A program made the position numbers and the translations under genes. 64,000 nt of DNA from Saccharum officinarum (lineage: Eukaryota > Streptophyta > Magnoliopsida > Poales > Poaceae), in NCBI GenBank assembly GCA_020631735.1, contig JAIWYO010009581.1, positions 1 through 64,000 of the forward strand, read 5' to 3'. The notes beneath the pieces were generated by a model. It worked only from the letters and a program-made list of their open reading frames with translations, was not told the DNA's origin and ran no database searches. Each line of letters opens with the position of its first letter. Positions within the stretch are counted from its first letter, which is position 1. This document shows positions 1-12,561 of the stretch, piece after piece.

Positions 1-843
1 TTTCTAATTAAACGCAACACAGGCAGTCTGTTCTAAATTAATGTTAATCTAATTAATATTAAACTAAATGTTTCTTTTGAATTATAAGATGCTTAGTTCA
101 ACCTTGAAACATAAGTGCTTTTCGCTTCAGTTGCCACATGTTTCTATATATATAGTTCGAAATATTAAATTGCATTAATACGATTATGTACAATTATATT
201 ATTAAATTAAAATTTGCTTAGCCTAAATACGTTACATACATGATAGACTTATGTCTAATATTTCATATTACAGTACGTATTCTGCTCTTCATAGTTATAC
301 GGCTTTAATCCTCGAGCATTTATTCGTTTGAATCTGTTTGCTTCAATTAAGTTGCGTTAGATTCGCATCGACGTTCTCTGTGCAGCATAGCACTAATGTT
401 TTTCATGTCATATGTTTTTCCATATATAGACTGAATATTATATTAATTAATATGTTGTTATTAGTTTTATTAATTAAACAAATAATATATAATCTTGTCA
501 CGTTAGTCCTTGTAACTAACATGAACTTAGCAATGTTGGCCAACTAAAATATGTTTAAAATTATAATTTACTTAGCCCAACCAAACAATATCTCATATAA
601 TTGGAATAATTGTTCTCACATGTTCTTTATCTCTGCAAAGTCGATAAATACTTATATAAATAAAATATGACCAGGTAAACTAGTTTGTAATTCAATTGAT
701 TAATCTAATTTGACAATATTTCTTCAGAATTGTTTATCACCTTACTTCAATAACTAAAATGTATTAAGTTTATTAGTCGGTCTTCTAGTTATGTTGTAAT
801 CTTGCTCGATAGTTGCGTGGTCTCTTTAATTGGTAAGCTCCAT
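1..843 (+). repeat. AT-rich DNA, probable left part of an older plus-strand Gypsy LTR
   Basis: No coding potential is visible. The DNA is AT-rich with short degenerate repeats, such as two blocks around 110-180 and 330-440 that each pair a 'cttcagt/cttcaat' stretch with a 'tatata' stretch. It ends where the chromovirus begins at 844, and the sequence after that element (12562-14069) reads as the R/U5 end of a plus-strand LTR. I infer that this block is the U3 part of that same older LTR, cut off by the window edge. Direct homology was not shown, so this is tentative. Confidence 0.35.
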
Positions 844-3662
844 TGTCACACCCATTTTTAAGGACAAAAATAGGATGTATAAAAGACTCATGTGCGCCCC
901 AGGAAACAGTCGCACACATAAGTTGACAAATTACAAAGTATCATCACAGTGCTTATTACATAACGAATAAGTATTTAAGACATAGTCTTGAACGATAGAT
1001 AATAATAACTAATAATAAATCTTCAGCGGAAACTCCACACAGGGACACGGTTGACTGGTTGACACCAAGACTAGTACTCATTCCGATAATCTTCCTCTAT
1101 ATCTTCATCTGTTATGGTGGAAATAGCAAGAGTGAGTTCATGTCGAACTCCACAAATATAACACAGGGTTCATGAGGCTCAAAAAGGCTAGACACTGTTT
1201 AACTGCGTTTAGCTTTTAATCATATATTAGCAATTGAGTAGCATCAAGATAAACCACTTCCCATTAAGAACCAATGATCAATTGTAATAATGATACGAAT
1301 AGCATTAACATGAGCATAATAATAATCAACAATAATTAAACATGATATAGCAAATGGTGATCATCTATTCTGTAAATGTTCCAAGGCCGCTCGTATCCGT
1401 GAGCACGGCTAGTATACCAGTTTTTAACTCTGCGCAGAGGTGTACACTTTCACTGTAAGTCATGATTTCCAAATGAGTGGGGAGATCAAGCCCAAACACC
1501 CGAGAACCATATAAAGCCACTCAAAAGTTCGTCTAACAAGTTGGCCATTAGATTCACTCGGCAGGCAGATGTAGAAACCCCCTTCCCTGTGCACAACAAC
1601 CGCAGCCTATACACACTAGGCCAGGGGCTCGCACTACACCCAAAGTGGCAAGCCATTCTTACGCCATTTAAGGTAACCACTAACAAGCTAGAAAAGGTCT
1701 CTTGAACAACTAAAGCCAGAGCCATATAGCCCTCACAGCTGTACTGTATATCCCGGATATCATGTACAGATAAGTCCTTATGGAGAGAAACCAGAGCATC
1801 AAAATAACCACTTGCTCTAGCCCCTTTTAACAGTAATAAAATCATCTTAATGGTTGATTGCTTAATCCATTAATCAAATTACAAGATCATTGTTCTTAAT
1901 TAAGCACTAGCAATAGCTACCCATATGCATACCCAAGGTTGACAAGGAATCAAGATATCAAAACTAAGTTATAATCTCTAAGGTTGTCAAGGTAAGCACA
2001 TGCATATGTATGACAATTTGATGTATAGGTAACAAGGATAGTCCTGTGTTATACTTGCCTTGATCAAAGCTCTCCAAGTGATACTGCTGACTTGGCTCAA
2101 AGTAATACTCCGAATCGTCCAAATACTGCTCACCTTCTATATTCGATCATCAATCAACAACATACATGCATCCAATCAAACATACACGAAGCAAACAAAG
2201 AGATATAATTAGAACAGTACACCAACAGTAGCAAAACAGTAATAAAAGTTTATAAAACTCTTCTACACGTTTCTACGATCACACAGACGCAAAGATCACC
2301 AAATTCGGAGTTAAAACGTATAAGTTATGAATTTTCTAAGATTTCCTATAGATAAATAAATACTTAATTATAAACTCGAAAAATAAATTATCAAAACTAA
2401 CTGTACAACTACACTAACATGTAGAGCTCGCAAATACGAACCTAACGCAATTGAACGGATCAAATCGGAGTTAAAACGAAGATTTTATGACCAAAACAAT
2501 TCTAGTGGCAAAACTGTAAATACCTGAAAACGTATTTTTGACTTACCGGAAGAGAATACGCTTTCAAAACACGAAAACGCATTTCAGAAATACGCTAAGG
2601 ACCGCGGGTTGATATCTAAAGAGCTGAGGGTCTCTTTAACAATTTACCGCGAAGGGGTAAGTTCTAATCTGGGCCCTTGATCTCAAATCGGACGGCTCAC
2701 GCTTCTTCAAAGAAGACCGGCGGCGCTTCCGTCGCCCCGCCCCAACACCACGGCGGCGCCATGGCCGGCAGCTCGCCGGAACATGCCAAACCCGCCCTAC
2801 ACTTCACCAAAAGCCCGCGGTGGTACCCAATCGAACGAGAAGCTCATTGCGAATCTCACCTAGGCTCCAAGACAATCAATCGCGGCACGAAAACGACGGG
2901 CGGCTCCAAAAGGCCGGCGGCTTAGCTCCCTTCACACGGTAAAAACGCAAACACGACATTATCTTCAAAAATTGATAGTACAAATTGAGTCACAAACAAC
3001 GAGCTAAAGCTAATAGAACAACTTACAATGGCTAGAACACGAAGTGGCCGACGAATCGCCTCCACCGCGGCTTCTAGGGTTCCAAGGCCGGCTAGGGCAA
3101 CTACAACACAAAATCCGAATAAAAAGGGTATGGTGGTGCGGTTCTAGCTTATATAGTATTGACGTGATCAATTTGGAAAGGACTCCCTGGATACGCGGAT
3201 TCGGTTGCCGTTCGACTACGGGTTCGTGACCGGCTCGGTTACGTGAGCTTGGAGAAGCATCCGACAGCCGGGTCCCACTTGCCAGCGAAACAAGGAGGGA
3301 GGGAAAGCGCTGCCGCTGGCTCGGCTGGCTCGGGCCGAACTGGGCCGCTGCGCCGAGCTGGGCCAAGACGCCGAGACGGCTGCTGCGCTGGTGATCGGCC
3401 CACCAAGCAAGGAGGGAGCGGCCGCCGGTTACCAGGTGAGTAAACTGTTTTTTTTCTTTCTTTCATTTATTCACTTCTATATATATATATTTTCCAAAAC
3501 CAAATCAATTAAAATAAAACAAATATAACCACACCACAAAATAAAATAATGCAACAGCATGAATGCATCATCAAATGCTATATCTAAAATTTTAAATTCT
3601 AATTCCCATTAATTGTTATCTAAATTATTTAAAATTCATTACTCCTAAAATTTGGTGTTACA
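844..3662 (-). repeat. 3' LTR of the chromovirus
   Basis: This is the downstream LTR because the element is transcribed leftward. It aligns with 9721-12561 over its full length, but the two differ by many scattered one-base insertions and deletions, so this copy is 2819 bases against 2841. A TATA-like box lies at about 3149-3156 (minus). The region 2700-3440 is GC-rich; short ORFs there are not conserved between the two LTR copies and are not genes. Confidence 0.93.
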
Positions 3663-3666
3663 AATT

Positions 3667-3680
3667 CTACCCCCCTTAAA
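3667..3680 (-). other. Polypurine tract of the chromovirus
   Basis: On the minus strand the bases just before the 3' LTR read TTTAAGGGGGGTAG, a typical plus-strand primer for LTR retrotransposons, four bases from the LTR edge at 3662. Confidence 0.75.
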
Positions 3681-3736
3681 AGAATCTCGTCCTCGAGATT
3701 GAACTGCTTACTCAAACAACTGCGGATATGATTTTC

Positions 3737-4768
3737 TCAATTCATCCTCTCTTCCCAAGTTGCCTCTGCCTCTGAATATCGATTCCACTGCACTTTGCAC
3801 ATCTTAATAACCCGACTTCGAGTAACTCTCTCAGCAGTCTCCAAAATCTTGATCGGAAACTCTTCATATGTAAGATCTTCCTTAACAGTCAATTCTTCTA
3901 AAGGTATCTGCTCCTCAGGCACACGTAAACACTTCTTAAGTTGTGAAACATGGAACACATCATGTACTCCAGATAAATTCTCAGGCAACTCTAATTGATA
4001 AGCAACTTCCCCACGTCTAGTAATAACTTTAAATGGTCCAACATACCTTGGTGCTAGTTTACCTTTCATGTTAAACCTCTTCACACTTTTCATAGGTGAC
4101 ACCTTCAAATAGACATAATCACCTACCTCAAAAACTAAATCTCTTCTTCTATTGTCAGCATAACTCTTCTGACGAGACTGCGCTACTCTCAAATTCTCAC
4201 GAATCACTCGCACTTGATCTTCTGCGTTTCTAAGAACATCTGTACCAAACACCTGAGATTCACCTGTCTGATCCCAAAACAATGGAGTTCTACACTTACG
4301 TCCATACAAAGCTTCAAACGGTGCCATCTTAAGACTCTGTTGATAACTATTATTGTAAGAAAATTCTGCATAAGGCAAACTCTTATCCCAACTAGTTCCA
4401 TATTGCAATGCACAAGCTCTCAACATATCCTCTAATACCTGGTTGGTCCTTTCAGTCTGTCCATCTGTCTGTGGATGATATGCTGTACTAAAATTCAATT
4501 TTGTTCCCAATGATTCATGCACAGCTTTCCAAAAATGCGACGTAAACTGCGATCCTCGATCAGATACAATCTTCTTTGGAACTCCATGCAAACATACTAT
4601 CCTCTCCATATACAACTCTGCCAATTTTGGTCCACGGTAAGTAGTCTTAACTGGTATAAAATGAGCAACTTTGGTTAATCGATCTACTATCACCCAAATA
4701 GAGTCATAACCTTTCTGAGTACGAGGTAACCCACTATAAAGTCCATACCAACTTCTTCCCACTTCCAT
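3737..4768 (-). pseudogene. Integrase core and chromodomain-like C-terminus of Gypsy pol, frameshifted
   Basis: The open frame carries the rve integrase core: the second Asp lies in a VSDRGSQFTS motif and the Glu follows YHPQTDGQTERTNQ. After it come the C-terminal GKLAPRYVGPF block, the VFHVSQLKKC motif and a chromodomain-like tail. The first dozen residues are out of frame relative to the family, so the true frame enters from 4690-5988 by a one-base shift near 4733. The tail ends early after the WEE motif at 3737, where the usual DELRK-type residues lie in the next frame, so a second one-base shift is likely. Chromodomain integrases can direct insertion to modified chromatin (family knowledge). 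Confidence 0.88.
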
Positions 4769-5988
4769 TCAGGAATCTTCATTGGTTGCAACAATCCAGC
4801 AGGTCTCTGATGCTCTGCTTTCACCCTCTGACAAGTGTCACACAATGCCACATACTCAGCCACATCTCGCTTTAATCCAACCCACCAATATTTCTGTTTC
4901 AGATCCAAATACATCTTAGTACTACCAGGATGAATAGAATAAGCTGACTCATGAGCTTCGCGAAGAATTGCTTGTCTAACAGTTTGATCCTCAGGTACAC
5001 ACAGCCTCTTTCCAAACCACAAAATTCCATTATCATCCATCCGAAAGCCTGGTGACTTACCAATCACTATATCTTCCGCTATCTTCTTTAGTTTCTCATC
5101 CTTCAACTGACCCTTATAGATTTCTTGCTCTAAGGTAGGCTCTATCACTAATTCCATTGTATTAGTAACAATTCCCAAATTCAAATATTCAAATTCAGCA
5201 CATAACTCCCTAGTCATAGTCAATGTCTGTATCTCATTGACATAACTTTTCCTACTAAGAGCATCAGCTACTACATTAGCCTTACCAGGATGATAGTGTA
5301 TCTCAATATCATAATCCTTAATCAATTCTAACCATCTGCGTTGCCTCAAATTCAGATCTGACTGAGTGAAAATATACTTCAAACTCTTATGATCAGTGTA
5401 TATATCACTCTTATGTCCAATCAAATAATGTCTCCATATCTTTAAAGCATGAACTACAGCTGCTAACTCCAAATCATGTGTAGGATAATTCAACTCATGC
5501 TTTCTCAACTGTCTAGATGCATAAGCCACAACTCTGCCTTCTTGCATAAGAACACATCCCAAACCTTGACGAGAAGCATCACAATAAATAGAAAACTTCT
5601 TACTCAAATCTGGCAAAATCAAAACAGGCGCTGTAGTCAACCTCTTCTTCAATTCCTCAAAACTAGCTTGACATTTATCTGACCACACAAACTTGGCATT
5701 CTTCTCTAATAGAGATGTCATAGGTTTAGCAAGTTTAGAAAACCCTTCAATGAATCGTCTGTAATATCCAGCTAATCCCAAGAAACTACGAATCTCGCTA
5801 ACATCAATAGGTGGTTTCCAATTTAATACATCCTTTACTTTACCTGGATCCACTGATATCCCTCCATTAGAAACAATATGACCAAGGAAAGAAACTTCCT
5901 TCAACCAAAACTCACATTTACTTCGCTTCGCATACAGTTTATGCTCTCTAAGTTTCTGCAATACCAACCTCAAATGTTCAGCATGCTC
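4690..5988 (-). pseudogene. C-terminal RT, RNase H and integrase zinc-finger part of Gypsy pol
   Basis: This frame is continuous with 5992-8121 apart from a TAA stop at 5989-5991. It encodes the end of the RT thumb ([16 protein letters not shown]), RNase H of the Ty3 type with its [13 protein letters not shown] and YTDHKSL motifs, and the HHCC integrase finger (HPG... CDTCQRVK). It runs into the start of the integrase core (GMDFIVG) and then leaves frame near 4733. The products would replicate and insert the element. The stop and the shift make this copy non-functional unless read through. Confidence 0.9.
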
Positions 5989-5991
5989 TAC

Positions 5992-8121
5992 TTATGTCTT
6001 GGAAAATACCAGTATATCATCAATAAATACCACCACAAACTTATCCAAATATTCCATGAACACCTTATTCATCATGTACATAAAGTATGCAGGTGCATTG
6101 GTCAATCCAAATGACATAACAGTATACTCATACAATCCATACCTTGTAGTAAAAGCTGTCTTTGGAATATCAGAAACACGAATCTTCAACTGATGATAAC
6201 CAGAACGTAAATCAATCTTAGAGAACACACAAGCACCTCTCAACTGATCAAACAAGTCATCAATCCTGGGCAAAGGATACTTATTCTTGATAGTTACCTC
6301 ATTTAGTGATCTATAATCAACACACATCCTCTGACCGCCATCTTTCTTATCAACAAAAATAACTGGTGCTCCCCAAGGTGATGAACTAGGTCGAATAAAA
6401 CCTTTATCTTGTAATTCTTTAATTTGTTTCTTAAGTTCTTCTAATTCATCTACTCCCATCCTATATGGTCGTTTGGCTATAGGTGCAGTTCCAGGAAGTA
6501 ATTCTATAAGAAATTCAATGTCTCGGTCAGGTGGCATACCTGGCAATTCATCAGGAAAGACATCCAGAAATTCCTCAATCACTGAATTCTCCTTAATAGT
6601 ATCTTCAAGCTGATTCACCACAGCGGTTGGTTGCTTCTGCACTACTACATCCACATTGATTTTGTCTCCATTAGGTGCAGTCACAACTACTACTTTCTGC
6701 TGACACTGAATCTCTGCCTGATTTGACTTCATCCAGTCCATACCCAATATCACATCAATACCAGATGTCCTCAACACTATAGGAGTTATCTTAAACTCTA
6801 CCCCCCTTAATACCATACTAATTGGAAGACAACGATTACTGGTTTGCATGGTACCTCCAGGTGAATTTACTAAGAGAGGTTCTTTCATAGCTAGCATGGG
6901 TATACTATGCATTTTAACAAAAATGTTGGATATGAATGTATGAGATGCTCCAGAGTCAAAAAGAACAGTTGCGGGAGTGGAATGTACATTGAACGTACCA
7001 ATCATAACTTCTGGTGTATCATGAGCTGTATCAGAAGACACGTGATTCACTCTTCCAGTACCAGATTGCCTCTGGTTGTTCTTCTGGCTCTGAGGAGTCT
7101 GCTGGTTCTGCTTCTCAGGACAATGATAAGACATATGCCCCTCTTTACCACAGACAAAGCATCTAGTAGGCGTGCTGGGGGCACTATTCTTCATGGGGGT
7201 AACATTAGAATTTCCAGTGCGAGGAGTCTGTTGCCCAGTCTGCTGATACTGTTGACGTTGTGGATATGATGAACGCTGTTGTGACTGATTACTTTGCCAA
7301 TTCTGGGACCACCTCTGATTCGGATTGCGATTCCATTGACTAACCGGTCCTTGAAACTTCTGATGAAAACCATGCTGAGAATTAGTGCGCTGGCGGTTGT
7401 TGCTTCCTGAGCCTTGTACCTTCATTTTCCTCTTCCTGTCCATCTCTCTGCGCTCATTATCAAGCACAATAGCTTTATTTACCAGCTCTTGAAAACTAGC
7501 ATAGTTGTTCCCCTTCAACTGCAAGCGAAGATCATAATAAATTCCCTTCAAGAAAAGACGCTGTTTGTCTGCATCTTCCCTCACTTCATTAGGAGCATAG
7601 CGAGCCAACTGAGTAAATCTATCATGATATTCACTAACGCTCATCTGTCCCATCCTAAGGTTTCTGAATTCTTCCTGCTTCAGCTCAATTATACCTTCAG
7701 GAATATGACGAGCTCGAAAATCTCTAACAAACTCATTCCAAGTGATAGGAGGAGCATTGTCAGGGCGTGCAGCTTGATACGACTCCCACCAAGTCTGAGC
7801 TGTCCCCTGTAACTGACCAGATGCATATAACACCTTCTCCATATCATTGCATTGGGCTATATTCAGCTGTTTCTCCACTGCCCTCACCCAATCATCTGCC
7901 TCTAAAGGATCAGCAGCATGAGAAAACACTGGAGGGCGTCCCTTTAAAAATTCCCCACGCTTATCCCTCACTTGCACAGGCGGTGGTCCTCCTGCAGAGG
8001 GATTGTTCTGCATGTGCTGCATAAACATCTGCATCATCTGGTTCTGAGTTTGCATGAGTTCCACCATAGTAATGGGTAGGTTAGCACCTCCACGACCTCT
8101 GCCACGACCTCTGCCTAACAT
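5992..8121 (-). pseudogene. Gag, protease and reverse transcriptase part of Gypsy gag-pol
   Basis: A 709-residue open frame. An Arg/Gly-rich start ([12 protein letters not shown]) leads into a retrotransposon Gag domain (about residues 70-190, with WWESY and EFRNLRMG motifs), a Gln/Asn/Ser-rich linker, one CCHC knuckle ([14 protein letters not shown], about 321-334), an aspartic protease with [10 protein letters not shown] (about 389), and RT from about 545 with the [16 protein letters not shown] and FIDDIL motifs. It ends at a TAA (5989-5991) inside pol; the frame continues downstream, so the stop is one point change. The ATG at 8121 is chosen because the Gag domain follows at the normal distance. 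All of this is seen directly; replication roles are family knowledge. Confidence 0.92.
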
Positions 8122-8826
8122 CTGTTTCCAAAAACACAGAAATTGAAATTCAGTACGATCCGAGATGATGTATTCAATAGATAAGCATAATCTGATTTTT
8201 CTGGGCGAACTCCAATTTCAGCAACTCAGTAAAACTGTCATATCTCGAGCTACAGACGTCCAATTCAGATGATCTTTACATGGTTCGAAAGCTTACAAAA
8301 TTATCTACAACTTTTATTCACAACACTTCTTCTGATTCTATCAATAAATTGGCCAAAAACTGAACTTAACCGAAACTGTTTCAAAATTCCAGACTGTGCA
8401 GTAACTCCAACTTGAAACAGGTATATCTCTTAGCTCATAATAGATATTAAGGTGATTCTTGCGGGGTTGGAAAGATATAAAAGTCTAATTATTCCCAGTA
8501 AAATTTCTTGAATTTCTCATGAACGGATTTTAAGTTATTTCTAAAACATCCCAGACTGATCCAAAAATCAGCAAAGGACAGAACTAAGTTAACCTTATAT
8601 TCAACTAATATATTTTGATCAAACTTAATATTCTTAACCATGGAACTTGTAGGCATGTCTACAAAACTCCAGCACACATTACAAAGATCCAAATCACACA
8701 TTATCATAATAACAATCCATCAATCACATAATTGTTCACACCACAAACTGACTCTCAAAACAAACCAAACTTAAAATTAACTCGCAACTACTATTGTTCC
8801 TATTACATAGGGATTTTTCCTATTTC
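8122..8826 (-). other. Spacer between the extra ORF and gag
   Basis: About 700 bases, AT-rich, with no long frame on either strand. It separates the upstream ORF from gag and could hold a splice acceptor or leader function, but no specific signal can be argued. Confidence 0.5.
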
Positions 8827-9531
8827 CTAATTAAGCTTCTCATAAATCTTGGGATGACCTAACTCCGCCCTTAATTGATCAATCTCCTTATAAGCTTGCT
8901 CCTTAAGTTCTTTTTCCTTTAGCAACTCATCCTTCAAATCCACCTCATGGAGAGCCAATTCTCGAGCTAATCCCACCGTAGCTTGTAAAGTCAAGGAGGA
9001 ATCATCTGCAGGCGGCACGGTCCAAATACCCTTGTCATGTATGAAACAAGGAAAATGCCGGAGTGCACCCTTTAACGTCTTGTCCGAGCGTAGACCATGG
9101 TAGTAAACAAATGCATTAAAAGCGACATCCTCCATGCTTATTTCCACAGTTGCCCGGCTCACTCTGGTAATGAACTTTGACTCCACCTTAGGCTCCTTAG
9201 TGGTAGGATCCCTTTTCTTAACCCATAACTCCGTTTCCCAATAGGAATCCATCCATGGATGACTATACTCTGCACTATGATACTCCAGCGTAGCTTCCCA
9301 GTCGTAGTAGTAGTTGTCCAATGTTCTTGTCAACATGTCATGGAAGAAAGCATCAGCTTTAGGAACCATGATATGAAACTTCGTAGTCCACCCCATAACT
9401 ACATTCTACATTGGTGTATCACCAACTCTTGACTCAGCATCAGATAACTCTTGATCACCACCTTCATACGGCTCCTGAGGTTCGAAACGGGCAACGTACT
9501 GTGCAGCTGACAAACGGGGATGAGGAGGCAT
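8827..9531 (-). pseudogene. Extra ORF between primer site and gag, function unknown
   Basis: From ATG 9531 a single frame of 234 codons reaches a stop at 8827. It has one in-frame TAG (9406-9408), preceded by ATG and followed by AAT, where CAG would be the simplest ancestor. The product would be acidic near its N-terminus, with a Trp/Tyr-rich middle (DNYYYDWEATLEYHSAEYS) and a C-terminal Lys/Glu/Leu-rich segment likely to form a coiled coil (ELLKEKELKEQAYKEID). I recognise no domain: there is no zinc knuckle, protease motif, signal peptide or membrane helix. It is in sense orientation with gag-pol. Extra ORFs are known in other plant Gypsy lineages such as Ogre/Tat; here the role is unknown. 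Confidence 0.6.
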
Positions 9532-9705
9532 CTACAAGATTTAGACATAGATTAGATAGAATCAATGTATTTTCGCAATAGAATTAAGTAGAGGAAGCAT
9601 AAAAATTTAGTAATTAACAAGGTGAAAAGAGGAAGCATGAATTAAGTAAAATATGAAGGCTATTAACGACCATTCTAACTAGGCTCGCGTCCTACAGTCA
9701 ACACG

Positions 9706-9717
9706 GCTCTGATACCA
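9706..9717 (-). other. Primer binding site, initiator tRNA-Met
   Basis: The minus strand reads TGGTATCAGAGC, complementary to the 3' end of plant initiator tRNA-Met. It lies three bases inside the right LTR, which fixes that LTR as the 5' LTR and the direction of transcription as leftward. Confidence 0.92.
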
Positions 9718-9720
9718 ATC

Positions 9721-12561
9721 TGTCACACCCATTTTTAAGGACAAAAATAGGATGTATAAAAGACTCATGTGCGCCCCAGGAAACAGTCGCACACATAAGT
9801 TGACAAATTACAAAGTATCATCACAGTGCTTATTACATAACGAATAAGTATTTAAGACATAGTCTTGAACGATAGATAATAATAACTAATAATAAATCTT
9901 CAGCGGAAACTCCACACAGGGACACGGTTGACTGGTTGACACCAAGACTAGTACTCATTCCGATAATCTTCCTCTATATCTTCATCTGTTATGGTGGAAA
10001 TAGCAAGAGTGAGTTCATGTCGAACTCCACAAATATAACACAGGGTTCATGAGGCTCAAAAAGGCTAGACACTGTTTAACTGCGTTTAGCTTTTAATCAT
10101 ATATTAGCAATTGAGTAGCATCAAGATACACCACTTCCCATTAAGAACCAATGATCAATTGTAATAATGATAACGAATAGCATTAACATGAGCATAATAA
10201 TAATCAACAATAATTAAACATGATATAGCAAATGGTGATCATCTATTCTGTAAATGTTCCAAGGCCGCTCGTATCCGTGAGCACGGCTAGTATACCAGTT
10301 TTTAACTCTGCGCAGAGGTGTACACTTTCACTGTAAGTCATGATTTCCAAATGAGTGGGGAGATCAAGCCCAAACACCCGAGAACCATATAAAGCCACTC
10401 AAAAGTTCGTCTAACAAGTTAGGGCCATTAGATTCACTCGGCAGGCAGATGTAGAACCCCCCTTCCCTGTGGCACAACAACCGCAGCCTATACACACTAG
10501 GCCAGGGGCTCGCACTACACCCAAAGTGGCAAGCCATTCTTACGCCATTTAAGGTAACCACTAACAAGCTAGAAAAGGTCTCTTGAACAACTAAAGCCAG
10601 AGCCATATAGCCCTCACAACTGTACTGTATGTCCCGGATGGTCATGTACAGATAAGTCCTTATGGAGAGAAACCAGAGCAACAATATAACCCCTTGCTCT
10701 AGCCCCCTTTTCAACAGTAATAAATTCATCTTAATGGTTGATTGCATAATCCATTAGTCAAATTACAAGATCATTGTTCATAATTAAGCACTAGCAATAG
10801 CTACCCAAATGCATACCCAAGGTTGACAAGGAATCAAGATATCAAAAGCTAAGTTATAATCTCTATGGTTGTCAAGGTAAGCACATGCATATGTATGACA
10901 ATTTGATGTATAGGTAACAAGGATAGTCCTGTGTTATACTTGCCTTGATCAAAGCTCTCCAAGTGATACTGCTGACTTGGCTCAAAGTAATACTCCGAAT
11001 CGTCCAAATACTGCTCACCTTCTAGATTCGATCATCAATCAACAACATACATGCATCCAATCAAACATACACGAAGCAAACAAAGAGATATAATTAGAAC
11101 AGTACACCAACAGTAGCAAAACAGTAATAAAAGTTTATAAAACTCTTCTACACGTTTCTACGATCACACAGACGCAAAGATCACCAAATTCGGAGTTAAA
11201 ACGTATAAGTTATGAATTTTCTAAGATTTCCTATAGATAAATAAATACTTAATTATAAACTCGAAAAATAAATTATCAAAACTAACTGTACAACTACACT
11301 AACATGTAGAGCTCGCAAATACGAACCTAACGCAATTTGAACGGATCAAATCGGAGTTAAAACGAAGATTTTATGACCAAAACAATTCTAATGGCAAAAC
11401 TGTAAATACCTGAAAACGTATTTTTGACTTAACCGGAAGAGAATACGCTTTCAAAACACGAAAACGCATTTTCAGAAATACGCTATGGACCGCGGGTTGA
11501 TATCTAAAGAGCTGAGGGTCTCTTTAACAAATTTACCCGCGAAGGGGTAAGTTCTAATCTGGGCCCTTGATTTCAAATCGGACGGCTCACGCTTCTTCCA
11601 AAGAAGACTGGCGGCGCTTCCGTCGCCCCGCCCCAACACCACGGCTGCGCCATGGCCGGCAGCTCGCCGGACATGCCAAACCCGCCCTACACTTCACCAA
11701 AAGATGCGCGGGTGGTACCAATCGAACGAAAAGCTCATTGCGATCTCACCTAGGGCTCCAAGACAATCAATCGCGGCACGAAAACGACGGGCGGCTCCAA
11801 AAGGCGGGCGGCTTAGCTCCTTCACACGGTAAAAACGCAACACGACATTATCTTCAAAATTGATAGTACAAATTGAGTCACAACAACGAGCTAAAGCTAA
11901 TAGAACAACTTACAATGGCTAGAACACGAAGTGGCCGACGAATTCGCCTCCACCGCGGCTTCTAGGGTTCCAAGGCGCGGCTAGGGCAACTACAACACAA
12001 AATCCGAATAAAAAGGGTATGGTGGGTGCGGTTCTAGCTTATATAGGGTATTGACGTGATCAATTTGGAAAGGGACTCCCTGGATACGCGGATTCGGTTG
12101 CCGTTCGACTACGGGTTCGTGACCGGCTCGGTTACGTGAGCTTGGAGAAGCATCCGACAGCCGGGTCCCACTTGCCAGCGAAACAAGGAGGGAGGGAAAG
12201 CGCTGCCGCTGGCTCGGGCTGGCTCGGGCCGAACTGGGCCGCTGCGCCGAGCTAGGCCAAGACGCCGAGACGGCTGCTGCGCTGGTGATCGGCCCACCAA
12301 GCAAGGAGGAGAGCGGGCCGCCGGTTACCAGGTGAGTAAACTGTTTTTTTTTCTTTCTTTCATTTATTCACTTCTATATATATATATTTTCCAAAACCAA
12401 ATCAATTAAAATAAAACAAATATAACCACACCACAAAATAAAATAATGCAACAGCATGAATGCATCATCAAATGCTATATCTAAAATTTTAAATTCTAAT
12501 TCCCCATTAATTGTTATCTAAATTATTTAAAATTCATTACTCCTAAAATTTGGGTGTTACA
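9721..12561 (-). repeat. 5' LTR of the chromovirus
   Basis: This copy lies next to the primer site and should carry the promoter. It pairs with 844-3662. Ends are TGTCACACCC and GTGTTACA in window orientation, the usual TG...CA structure. Confidence 0.93.
12039..12046 (-). promoter_or_regulatory. Candidate TATA box in the chromovirus 5' LTR
   Basis: The minus strand reads CCCTATATAAGC just upstream of a GC-poor transition, and the same box is kept in the other LTR at about 3149-3156. Transcription would start some 30 bases to the left. The GC-rich block 11560-12030 then forms the leader. No start site can be shown from sequence alone. Confidence 0.5.

Larger units (their letters stand above)
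844..12561 (-). mobile_element. Ty3/Gypsy chromovirus LTR retrotransposon, full length, minus strand
   Basis: A complete 11.7-kb element: near-identical 2.8-kb LTRs (844-3662 and 9721-12561) that start TGTCACACCC and end GTGTTACA in window orientation, a tRNA-iMet primer site beside the right LTR, a polypurine tract beside the left LTR, and minus-strand gag, protease, RT, RNase H, integrase and chromodomain-like coding between. The flanking 5 bases are TCCAT (839-843) and TCCGT (12562-12566), a target duplication with one mismatch. Long LTRs, iMet priming and a chromodomain tail suggest the Tekay/Del lineage (inference). The coding region is broken, so the copy is not autonomous as read. It inserted into an older LTR in opposite orientation. 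Confidence 0.93.

Noticed and set aside
3010..3466. Overlapping ORFs in the chromovirus LTR and their counterparts at 11990-12304
   Set aside because: The two LTR copies differ by indels that change the frames, so no protein is conserved.
7414..7812. Plus-strand ORFs of 60-132 codons within 3737-8121
   Set aside because: They are antisense shadows of the gag-pol reading frame.
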